From Mycteria americana (taxonomy: Eukaryota; Chordata; Aves; Ciconiiformes; Ciconiidae), in NCBI RefSeq assembly GCF_035582795.1, contig NC_134366.1:1252501-1316500 (forward strand): a stretch of 64,000 nt of DNA, read 5' to 3'. This document shows positions 34,101-46,100 of the stretch, piece after piece. The stretch's first letter is position 1; the number at the start of each line of letters is the position of its first letter. Position numbers and translations under genes: made by a program. Below the pieces are notes generated by a model. That model was not told the origin of the DNA, ran no database searches, and saw only the letters and a program-made list of their open reading frames with translations.

Positions 34101-37100
34101 TCAAAAATGCCATTAAGGAGCTGTGTCCAGTATTTTGGGAGGTGGCTTGTGCTTCAGGATGGGAGTGGTTTGCTTCTTCCCTTCTACAGAAAATTGAACT
34201 TTTTTTTTTTGACAACAGAAAAACCAAGTACGGGATTCTCAGCGATCTCCCTATTAGCTGTCATGTCTTGCATCTTTCTCTGAGGCCTCACGTAACCCTG
34301 TGCCAGCTGGAAGCTGTGTACAAATTGCCATCGTTTAGATGAATGTTCCTCCTTCACAACTTCTCAGGTAGCTTCCGTAGCTAAAGCAAAGGCTGCTGTG
34401 AACAGTCAGTACATATCTAGGAGGAGATTGTTCCATAGTAGAGGAGTTGACATGCATCTCCACTCTGCTCTAGCAACAGGCATGTTTCTTGTCGATGAAG
34501 TGGTTTTATTCAGATGGAAATATACTAGTGGCTGAGGAGGAACATGGTGGAGCAACTGAGAACCATCTCCAGTGGCTAGTTTTTTTTAAAATGTAGAAAT
34601 ACTCTTTTTTTTAATTTTTTTTTTCCAAGTTTCTGTGGTATGTAAGCTGGCATGTTAAAGCCTTCCTTTGTGGCCTCAAGCACAGAAAGGGCATAACAGA
34701 ATCCAGAATTGCTTGATGTGACATGCTCAATACTGGCAAAACACCTGTGATTTTGCCAGGTTGTTATTTTGCAGACAGCTGTGGAAATTCAGGTCCTTCA
34801 TCTTCCTCAGTTGTTCTCCTGTCCCTCTACTGCAAGTTGCAGCTCCCACAGCTCTGCCAGCAGTTCATGTTAACCCCCTAATCCACGAACAGGGGCAAGG
34901 TCTGTTTAACATCGCTATCAACGACCTGGCTGAAGGAGCAGAGCGCACGCTCACCAAATTTGTAGATCATGCCAGACGTGGGAGAGCAGTCAGGATGGTG
35001 GAGAGCACGGTTGCCATTCAGAGATGCTTTGGCAGGTTGGGAAGGTGGACTGGCAGGAAGCTCAGCAAAGGCAAAAAGGCAAATGCAGAGTCCTGTGCCT
35101 GGGATGGAGTAAGCCCCTGGAGCAGGACAGGCTGGAAAGCAGCTTTGGAGCAGAGGACGAGTTGGATGTGAGTCAGGCAGCAGAAAGGCCAATTGGCCTT
35201 GCAGCAGAAAGGCCAACTGCATCCTCCCTCCCAAGGAAGGGAGTCTTCCCTCTGTTTGGCCTTTGTGAAACCACAGTCCTGCGTCCAGTCTGGGGAAGGC
35301 ATTGACATACTGGAGCACGTCCAGCAGAGCTATCGGAGTGGGGAGCTGTAGCATATAATGGAGGAGGAGAGGCTGAGGAGACTGAGTCTCTTCAGCCCGA
35401 AGTAGCGATCTTACTGCTGGCCTACAGCTACTTGTAGGGAGGGTGTAGAGAAGGTAGAGGCAGATTCTTCTCAGAGTATTTAGTGGAAGGACAAGAGGCA
35501 GTGGACAGATGGGAAATTCTGAATAGATCCAAGGGAAAAGGTTTTCATTATGAGGGCAACAAAATGCTAGAATAGATGCCTGGAGAAGCTGTGGGACCTC
35601 GGTCCTTGGAGATACGCAAACCCAGACTGGACATGGCTCTGAGCAACCTGCTCTTGTTGGCCCTGGTTTGAGCAGGAGTTTGCACTGGAGCCCTCCAGAG
35701 ATCCCTTCCACACAGGGGGTCTGTGACGATGGGGGTCACAGCTCGAAGTAGGGCTAACCCCAAATTTAGGCTTGGAGCCTTGTCTGGTTGACTTTTGAAT
35801 ATCTCCAATGATGGAGAGTCCATGGCTACTCTGGTCCCTTTTCCAGGGTTTGACTGTTCTCATTGTGAAGTATTTTCTCCTTAGGTCTAAGTGGAATTTC
35901 CCTTGCTGCAGCTTGTGTCCTTTCCCTGTAGTCCCCTGAGACAAGTCTGGGGTCATCTTCACTATAACCACTAATTAATTAGCTGAACACTACATTTTAG
36001 ATTCCCTCCTCAGTCTTCTCCGGGCTGGATGAGTCCAGTTAACCCAGTATCTCCTTTTGCACCACGTTCTCCTGCCACATCACCATTTTGGTGGTCTCCA
36101 CTGGACTAGCTGTGGTAGCACAGGCTGGTGAGGCTGGCAGGCACCTCTGGAGGTCATCTGGTCCAGCCCCCTGCTCACGCTGGGTTTAGGGGTGCTATAC
36201 TGAATGAGCAGGATGAGGAAGGGTGGCTACTTGTTCCCCAGGCTAGATGTGGGCAACTGGGACGATGCGGGCATCTTCCTGGGAGGTGGCAATTTATTGC
36301 TTCTGTAGGCTGAGCTCAACGCACCCACTGAAATCACTTTCATCTGTGGCTACAGAAAAGAGTTTTGCCTACCTAGCAACTAGTAAAAGGGCAAAATCCT
36401 TCTATCCCAGCGGGTCTTCAGGAAGTGAAAAAAAATCCATTACACCTCTGCCAGGATTTGGGGCATTTTTGCTTTGAAAGACAGCAAGAATTGAAAGAGT
36501 TTTCAGGGTAGGATTGTGTTCAGGGCTAGCGGAATCTTGCTAAACTAGGAAAAAGTATTTGTGAAATGTTCAGCATCCGAAAGAGCTCAGTGTTTCCATC
36601 ACCCTTTGCTTGGGGCCATAGCTGTGACCTCTGGCAGTGATCAGGTCTTCACCACTGACTGCGGAGATGCAACCATCAGCTGCATTGCTCTCAGCGTTTC
36701 CCGCGGCTTCTGGATATCGAGGCTTCCTCATCAGGTGCAGCACTGGGCGCTGCTTGTTTTGGCGTATCTGACAATAGCCTGGTCCTAGAGATGAAGCTTC
36801 AAGATCACTTCTGAAGCCTGAGCTCCTCCACTGGTGCTTGTGAGGCAAAACCAGCGTGTCCCCTTGTGACTCCTGCAACGCGCTGGCTGTTTAGGTTTTT
36901 GTGCCTCTAAATGAGTTAAGTTCTATTAAAGATTATTCTTCTGACTCCTTAAAACTGAAGGGTGATTGCACAGGGAAATCCACCTCTGGAGAAGCGTGTA
37001 GTGTGACTCTAAAGTGTTTTCCTTAGATTTCTGGACTTACTCAGGCATCAACATCAAAGTCCTTTAGTGAAAAAATCATTCGTCCTCGGTCACCTGTTCA

Positions 37101-40100
37101 ACTCATTCTGCTTTGTTTATCACATATACTCGATTTTATCGTTTTAATTTATGTCTGTCGCAGCCTCAGTCAGATGCAGGATGATTGCTGTATGTATCTC
37201 CCCCAGGCTTGTGTTTTCAGCAGGTCATTTGTGACAGGCAGGTGCTACGTGTCGTTGAGAAGGACTAAAACTGATTGCTGCTTGTGAGAGAAAAGAGGCT
37301 GTGCTGTGTCTCCAGATTGTGGCTTTTGTTGAGCATTTTCACCTCTGATGTATTACGACATGATTTTATTATTTCTTTTTCTCTTCCCTCCCGCTGCACA
37401 ATGAAATGATAATAATTAGATGTTGTGTTTTTGTCAGACTAACAAAATAGCAAATCGAACAAGCTTTGCTTCTGATTTCATTGTTCTTCTTCAGCCTTTT
37501 GTTGTGCAGTCTGAAGCCTTGTCTTTAGCTGCTGCTTGTCCCCTCCTTGGCCTTTGCTGTCTCAGGCTAATCCCTAACAAAGTGGGCAGAGTACTGCATG
37601 AAAACAATCCCAAGACCTTTATATTTATTCTGGCAATATTGCAAGAAAAGTTCAGCTATAAAGGGGAAATATGTCAGAAATTTAAGGCCTGATAGATTGT
37701 TGTGCATCAGACAACAAAAAGAAGTTATATTGTCAGTAAGCCCAGGGAATTCAGGTCTCTGGTTCATTTTGGTGCTGACAATTCCCACTTGTTGGCATCT
37801 CTGTAACAGTAGTCTTGCTTTTTCCACCGGTTCAATTCTGATACAATTTTCATCACTTTTGAGAACCTCTGGAGCTAAAAACACCATTCTAAACGCCCTG
37901 AAACCTCAGTTTCTCAACTTTCAAATAGTTTGAAGTCTTTGTTGTGGGATAGCTGCTACAGTCATCTGAAGATTGTAGTAGCAAAGGAGCAAGAAGGTAA
38001 ATGTTTCGTGGCTGTTTTGGTGTCTCATTGCTGCTATTAAAAGCCCTTTGTGGACCAGTGAAGTTAATGACAAATATTGGAAATAGTTTAAATCTTAATA
38101 AGGAAAATTAGGTGATTAGTATAGGGTTTGGGTCAGGAAAGCAGCCACCTGAATACAATGAATGTCTCATTTTTGTGTGGGCTACGGAATAGTTGAGACA
38201 TGGCTGTACTTAATGTTTTTAGCACTGCTAACTTTCAGGCGGTGGAGAGTAATTCAGGTGAGGTCCTGCAAGAACTTCGCTTCTTTTTCTCCCGGGATTT
38301 TTGGTTATCCCTTTCTAAGGGAGAAAGACCAATTATGTCTTGCGCTGGGGAAACGCATCAAACAGTTTGTATGAGAGCTAAAGCCCTCTTGTATTGCAGC
38401 TGTGTCTCCTGTCCTGCAGAGGTTGGATTTAGCTGGAGCGGGCTTATTTTTCATCACCCATTCATTTTTTGAGCTCTTCTTGGAGACTGCCTAAAAGCCT
38501 ACTTAAAACCAAAGTGCAACATTTCTTGCTTATGTCTTAATCATAGTTACCCGCTGCTGAAGCTGCCGCTGCCTGGAACAGGACCTGTGGAGTACAGCAC
38601 CCCCGTGAAGGATTACTCTCCACCCTCTCCAGACACGGGTCTGCAGCAAGGGGATCTCAGCGAGCGTCCCGACTGGGTGAGTCCTGCACTGGGGGTGGCT
38701 GGGTGTGTGTGTGTGGGGCAGATGAGATGGTGAAACATCCCCGCTCTGTTATCTACACTTTACTGTAGTCAACGGAAAATATTTCTGGTGAGGTGTTGCG
38801 TTGTGTAACTGCTAAGTTTAGGCTGTATTTGTCTTGTATTAGTCTTACTCTCTCAGAAAAATGGATGCTAGGCATTTGCAAGACTTAAAAGCTTTGAAAT
38901 GCTGTTTAAGAGCCCATTTTTCAAGGATAACTTTACCTAAGGCAAGTAGTACACTTTTTAAAGCATTATTAGGTGTTAAACAAGTTTAATGATGGGTTCT
39001 GGCATAACAGGCCCCAGTTTCCTAATGTCATATGAAGGCGTGCAGTTTCCCTAGAGCAGCAGGACAAGCCTCCTGCTGACACACACCGCTTCACATACCT
39101 GCCCTCGGCCTCCTCTGAAGGGTGAGAATCGGAATTAGTCAGCCTTTCCTGCTGTAACTGTCTGTGGAGATGCTACCCATAATTACGATGGTGGTTTTGG
39201 TGTTGTCAACCTCTCTCTGAAGGGATCTGGATTCTGGCTATCAACCAGCTTATCCTTCAAAGATCATTAACTAGCTGTCAGAATGGAAATGTCTGTCTGG
39301 CCTGGAGGTGGAAGACAGACTGTCCAGCTCCTCAGCACTTGCAATTTTCTCTTCTTTGGCTTTAAAATACTGCATCTAGCAGAGTTTTTTCTGATGGTGT
39401 AGGTAGTCTAGGCTTCACCTCCAAGACATAGACTTTTTTCTTAAGGTCACAATCAAGAGTTTTTCATTTGAATTAGAATTTAGGCAGCCAGAGATTCTGG
39501 CTGTGGAGCTAGCTACTACAGCGTGGTCTAGGGGGTGCAGGGATGCTTGAAGAACCTGGTGAATTGGGTATAATTTAAAGGTGGGTTTGATTGTGTTTTG
39601 GTTTTTTTTTAATTGGCTGGTATGTATCATGCAGGTAAACTAGACTTATAACCTTATGTTAAGGGTAAAGAATTAACTTTTCTTTTGCACGAACAAATGG
39701 GAACCCTGATGCTTTCCAAGAAGGCTGACAGCCTGGTCCAGGAAATCAGGAAGCAATTCTAAAGTCATCCTTCATAACCTGCATTGTTCTTTTTCATTCC
39801 AGGGTCTCTCTTAAGTAGAAGTTACATATCGGATTAATGCTTTTGATGGCTCCAGCTCTCTACTCTCTCCATGTGTGCTCTTTTCACTGTGATTGAAATC
39901 ATTTGCCGCCTTCTACGCTCCCTGGTGCCACTGGGGGCTTTTTGCACTATGCTGTTAACTCGGGCTGCTGGTGGCTGATTAAATCTTCCCTCTGCTTTTG
40001 TTGCGTAGTTCAGCTAATAGAGCACAAAAGTTCTGGCTGCCATGGCATGTCAGCGCTGCAGTCCCCAGAGCAGGGTCAGCAGCCTGGGCACAGAGACCAG

Positions 40101-43100
40101 GAAGATTTAAATGGCACACAGCAGAATCAGCACAGGTTGGGGGAACCACAGCATTGTGAGAGGCATCTGTGAGAGGCAGCGAGTCCCTGCTCCTGCCTTT
40201 CGTTCCAGTACCAAATTCAGCAAGAGCTGGGAGCCTCTGCCTCACAAAGAAGTGCAACAGACTGATGCCAAAATGGTCAGTGGCATTTTGCCTCTTTGAG
40301 AAACAGACTCTTTTTGTTCTTGCTAGGTTAGTACTGTCATGTTTCACCTCTAATTCGGGAAAGGAAAATATAGTCTGGCAAACCCCTTCCTGAAAGGTTG
40401 CCAAGCTGTGGTCTAATTCTGCTAAGCAGCTTCCCACTCACCGTGTGTTTTCATTCTCCCTCTGGTTTTCCCCACAGTATGTTGGTGCTCCTGTGGCCTA
40501 CATTCAGCAGATCTTTGTGAAAGCTACCGTCTCCCCATGGCAGAAGAACTTCCTTGCTGTTGATGTATTTCGTTCACCACTGTCCCGCGTCTTCCAGCTA
40601 GTGGAGGAGATTAGAAACCATGCCCTGAGAGACAGGTAATTACTGCTTATTAAAGTTTGTGGAGAAGGCAGACTGGCCCACTGTTGTATACACCCATCTG
40701 CTAAATTACTGCCTCGTGAGTCTGATTATTAGCTTTGAATTTGTAAGATTCTCAAAATTAAAAGAAAATGGGAGATCACTGCTAACAAGTGACATCATAT
40801 CCATCCTGCGCATAGAGCAATTTAGCTTTTGTGCTAGAGAACTTGCCTGTCCTCTAGTCACTGATGATTGTCAGGAACCTTCCAGTCAGAGTCTGAGGCA
40901 GAGGGGTCTGGAAGGGTCCTCCAAGGTTATACGTGTTACAGCAGATAGCAGTGTCATGTAATCCCTTTGTAAGCATGCAAACTTCCTATTAAAGCAAGTT
41001 CATTTGACCCCACCATGCCTATTGTGAAGCTCTTCTAGAATTTCAGATGGTCAGGAACCTTCTCCTGTCTTTCCACTTCGGCTATATTTAGGACCAGTTT
41101 ATACCTGCTTAGTTTTGTCCTGATACAGCCTTTGTACAAAAATAGCTTTCCTCTGCTTCCAGATACTTACAGGGAGAACTCATACCCGCCACCCCAAATC
41201 CTTGTTTGTTAAGCTAAATATGAAACTCTTGGCTTACTCTGGTAAGATGGCTCTGTATTCAGTTTGTCATCCTGGTTGCTCCTCTTGGCACTGTTGTTAG
41301 CATATCATTCCTGAATGTGGGAGATTAGAACGGTACACAGTATTCTCAGAGAAGTCTCATTTGTGCGTTATTTTCCATGGAAATGCCTTTCCTGGAATAT
41401 AGTGAGATTGCAGGTCCCTTTTTCATGGTCAGTCACATCAATTTTACACATTATGAAGTGATTGATTAACTTCCCCATGTCCCTCTCTGTCATTTCCAGC
41501 TGATGAGCTCCCACCTTATAGCAGAAACTCTTTTTAGTCCCCAAGTGCATGGTCTTGCACTTTGTGCTGTTAACAGAACGGGGTTTAAATTTATTCCAGC
41601 CATCGCATCACCCATTTCAGATACTCTGTTCCTTTTCTGTATGAATGGTGTTTCTTTATTTTGTGTCATTGGCAGATGTCCCTATATCTTATTCCAAGAT
41701 TATTAATAAAAATATATAATAATCCTGGTTCTCTGAACTGTCTGTGAGAAATTCCACTTTGTTTTCCTCAATACTGGTGGTTCCCCTTTCAGCAGCCCTA
41801 TGACCATCTTCCTGTTAACCTAGTTCTTTACTGCATCACAATTTTTGTGCTAACTTCTGGTGAGAATAATGATGCTGAGAACAAGCCAAGTGTGGTTAAA
41901 AATGGTGGGATTAGAGTCTTTGATCATCTCCTAGCTTGTCAGCCAGGAGCTTTCTTCATTCTTCGTCCTCTAGCTCGCACACGTAGGGAAGATTTACTGC
42001 TTGTTCATACTTCCTTCATTGCTTCATTTTTGAAAGCATCCACTTTACTACTCTACCTGGTGATTTGTCCTTTTTTTTCGACCATTCCTTACAAGCTAGC
42101 TGTCTACTCTCTCTGTGATAATTTTTTAGAAATGCCATTTATGCTGTTAAATATGTTGCTCTTTCCTACCAACTCACAAAGCCTTGGCACTGACATTCTT
42201 TCTGTGTTTCAGTTCATCTCCTCCTTTATCATATGTGTAACTTTAGATAGTAATCTGTATATAGTTGCCAGATACCAGTTAGAAACAGCTTGCTCCCAGG
42301 ACGTGTGTTGTCTTCTCATTATCTCCCCTTTATGTTGCCCTTGATGAACAGTGATGCAGCATGGAAGCAAAATTAAACTTACATAGCAACCGGGAGGAAA
42401 AGGCTGGGTAGTTGGTTTAGGCGTCTAGACCTGAACCTTGGGGTGAGGGCTCCCATTTTGGTGACGGCCTCAGGTATTTCAGGAAACATCTAACTTTGAG
42501 ATAAATTCTGAAATTACCTCAGAAGTCATTGTGAGGTTCCTTGCTGTCAGTTGCTTTTGTCAGTATCAAAGTTAAGTGCAGCTGATTTTCTTAATATGAA
42601 AAAAGCATTATTTTATACTAAAGTGGTACAGAAGGAGCTGAAGATTATTGACAACTGGATAAGAAACACAAGGTGATTATATTTTCATTGGCGGTAAGAT
42701 CGCTGAATCTTTGAGCAGTCATCATTTGTAAAAAGTCAGAAGTGACCTGAAATTTGTAGTTTGCTCCAGGTCATGTGTTTTGGTATCACTCTCTGCATCC
42801 ACAGCATACTGGTAGGGACATTGGCTGTGGGTGTTTGCTTCACAAATAAGAACGTACATAGGCTTATCTGCGATATAAACTGTCATCACTGTTACGTTTC
42901 AGAGCTAGCTAAAGCTGAAATACAAAACAAAAGTTGTCTTACTCTTCCGGGAGCTATTATCGGAGGCATCACTGCATCGTTCCTTTAGATAGTCTTTCAG
43001 AAAGCTTCTGTTCCTATAAACACGGTACTTTCAAGCGTATTTTCTAGTATTTTCTTTTGGTAGCTGTGACCTTTCTAGGTAGCTTGCCATATAGTGATAG

Positions 43101-46100
43101 AATGTACATTCTGGAGGGAGTGTTCACAAAGACGTAACTCATGAGTTGGTTTCCGTGTTTTCTCTTTGTAGTCATTTAAACTCCTCTAGAGAAGGCATTT
43201 TACAATAGGACCCTAACGGATTTGTCTTCTGGGGCCACTTTCTCTGTGATCTGTGAGACTGGAGCCAGGGAAGACTGGTCTCTTGTATCTTAACTTAGCC
43301 TTTCTTAAATATACCCTTCCTGTGCAAATCCCACCAGTTGCCCATATGATGTCAAGGGAAGTGTTCTCTTCTGGACCAGCAGCTCTTCCTTGTCTAGCCA
43401 AATAGCGAGCTGACAGGTTTTGCTGCTAAACCTTCACAGTCAGATCCTCTTGTAAGCCCAAGTTGAGTCTTGCTTGAATTACTAGTTGATAAGGATTATG
43501 TAACTGTGTTAAAATGAAGCTTGGGAACAAACACAAGTTCCATTTCATAGCAGTTATACCTCTATTAATTTCTGAGCCTGTAAGGCATTTTCTTTTCCAT
43601 AGAATGCAGAGGAATTCTGAAAACATTTTGCACAGTTGCAGGTATTGAATCCTTTGTACATTTTAGAGCACTCTGTACACTTTAAATAAGTCACCTCAGG
43701 AAGGCTAATAAAGGTTTCTGTAAAATGTCCCATTGCGTATGTGGAAAGAAGTGTGCAGAGGACTTTAAGGTCTTTGAAGAAGAATTCCAGGGAGACAGTT
43801 TCTCTGTAGACTGGAGGCACCTTCAATGTGGAACTGAAAATTGTGGCACTTAGGATGGGTGAAGAGTGAAAGCTGTGTGGCCAGACAGTACGCAGAGAAA
43901 TGATGATGGGTTCTGGAGTCTGTACACCCATTACAGTGAGATACTGGTCTATGGCCCGAGGCTCTTGATCCTCAGTTATGAAGAACAAGAGCAGTAATGT
44001 GGTGACGCAGGTCCTTGGGGTATTCATCTCGGCAGCTTTGCCTGTTGTTTGTGAGAGTTGCAACATACATGGCGGTGTCTAACCTTTGTTTGCGTTTCAG
44101 TTCTGGTGTCAAAAGCTTGGAGGAAGTTTGCCTTCAGGTAACAGATCTTCTGCCTGGCCTCAAGAAGCTGCGGAATCTGCTCCCCGAACACGGCTGTCTG
44201 TTACTGTCTCCAGGGAACTTCTGGCAGAATGACCGAGAGCGATTCAATGCTGATCCAGATATCATCAAAACCATCTACCAGCATGAACCAAAGACATTAC
44301 AAACATCAGCTACTCTCAAAGGTAAGAGGCTGAAGTGCCAAAGAAGCTGTGAGAAATGCCTACAGCTTGCATCGCCGTTTTGTCCTTGGTATCTCCAGCA
44401 TCTAGATTGCCAATATTACCAAATCGGGTTGCGTTTTGTTACTCACGGCATCTGGAATGAAACTACCAAATATATGTCATCTCTCATTTTATATCTGTAT
44501 TTGAATTCAGTTCTGTATTTGTGGAAAGTGAATTATTCCACTCGGTCAGACTCCTTTCTGTAGGTGTAAAAATAGCAGGTAACTTGTCTGAGTCTTTTTG
44601 TTCTTCGTACTCTACCTATGCTCTAGCCTATCTTTTTTCCCTCACACTCTTGTCTGTCATACTCAAAGGCTGTTTCATTGTCACAGATAAATGAACATTC
44701 ATCCTGCTCCCTCTTGTGCATTCACTGAGAGTTGCTTGCATATACCCCGAGTTGACGCTCGATATCATAAAAGTATTTTTCTCTCTTAATTAAAAAAATA
44801 AGTCTGACTGTGTCTGGGATCGTATTGTTTAGTAGTTCCATAAGGCCAGAGGAAATGCTGTTCCTTTGCTTTCAAAGGAACTTTGTAGGTGTTAGGAGGC
44901 CTATAGTATGACAAGTCTGCACAGGGGTTTTGTAACCCTCAAGTGAGTTTGTTTTAAATGTTATTTTTTGAGCATCCAGAGTGTGTGCACACTGTGTGGT
45001 TTGGAGCACATGGAGCCTCCCTTTGAGCGCTCATTCACAAACAAGATAGAGGTCCGCAATATCCTGGGAATTCCTGAGAACAGTGGTAGTGTTCATCATG
45101 ATGCAGAATTTTTTTAAGTTTGCGTTTTAGTGCACAAGATTAACAGAAGAGACATTAAATGGTCCTTTGCAATGCAAAGTCTTCCTGGAACCTCTGGTTC
45201 AAATCTCGCACCAACATGCACAAAAACAAGCGTCCAAGGATTTCTTTGGCTGCATCCTTAAAGATAATGTCTGTCTCCTCTGTTGAAGAACAAATTGGGT
45301 GCCCACTTGACATGCCTGTACGCTAACACACACACAGCATGGGGAGCAAACAGGAGGAACTAGAGGTGTGTGCAGTTGGAGGGCTACAACCTCATCCAGC
45401 TCACAGAGGTGACGTGGGGTAGCTCGCAGTACTGGAGTGCTGCTGTGGGTAGACGCAGGCTCTTCAGGAAGGACAGGCTGGGAGGGGAGGAGTTGTCCTT
45501 TGTGTGAGCGAGCAGCGGGAACGCGTAGAGCTTTGCTGAGGAGCGAGTGATGAGCTAGGTGAGAGTTTATGGGTTAGGATTAGAGGGCAGACCTTGTCTG
45601 CTACAGACTGCCCGGTCAGGAGGAAGATGAGGACAGACAACTTCTCCACAGGAAGGAAGATTTTTCTTGTGTTTAAAGGGAATTTCCCATGTTTTTATTT
45701 TGTGCCCGTTGCCTCTTGTCCTGTCACTGGACACCACTGAGAAGAGACGCTCCATCTTCTTTACTCCCCTGCGTCAAGTATGTATCCCCATCGATAAGGT
45801 CTCACCAGAGCACTGAGAAAGCGCTTCCTATAAGAACAGTAGTTCTCATTCGGCATTCTTCACAATGAACACCTCTTGTATCCCATCTTTTTTGGTTTTG
45901 TTGTTATCCTAATGTTTCGTTCATACTGTGTTTTTACAGATCTGTTGTTTGGACTCCCTGGGAAGTACAGCGGGGTGAACCTCTATAATAGGAAGCGAGT
46001 GGTATCGTACACTGTCACACTGGGTCTCCAGCGATATGATTCCAGGTAAGGAGCTTTAGCTGTGCTATTTCTACGTTAGGGATCCCTTGTTCAATTCTTG

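Larger units (their letters stand above)
25146..38546 (+). other. SCAP: SCAP intron 2 (13.4 kb)
   Basis: Consensus GT-AG intron (donor GTAAGT, acceptor TCATAG). It carries the largest load of CR1 pieces in the window, at 27.2-28.1, 29.1, 33.1-33.3 and 34.9-36.2 kb, plus a 45-bp tandem duplication at 30.4 kb. I see no exon or RNA gene in the remaining stretches (25.1-27.2, 29.2-33.0 and 36.2-38.5 kb). Confidence 0.8.

Noticed and set aside
41847..42344. 165-codon plus-strand open frame in SCAP intron 4
   Set aside because: It starts within or beside an antisense CR1 remnant, is hydrophobic low-information sequence, and resembles no family.
43898..43906. ATGATGA, a C-box-like sequence of C/D snoRNAs
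   Set aside because: No D box (CTGA) at a suitable distance and no terminal stem.
44322..44563. Possible extension of SCAP exon 5 into intron 5
   Set aside because: The open frame simply runs past a good GTAAGA donor; the next exon joins in phase only if that donor is used.
45196..45205. GGTTCAAATC, a tRNA B-box-like sequence
   Set aside because: No matching A box or cloverleaf arms upstream; chance match.
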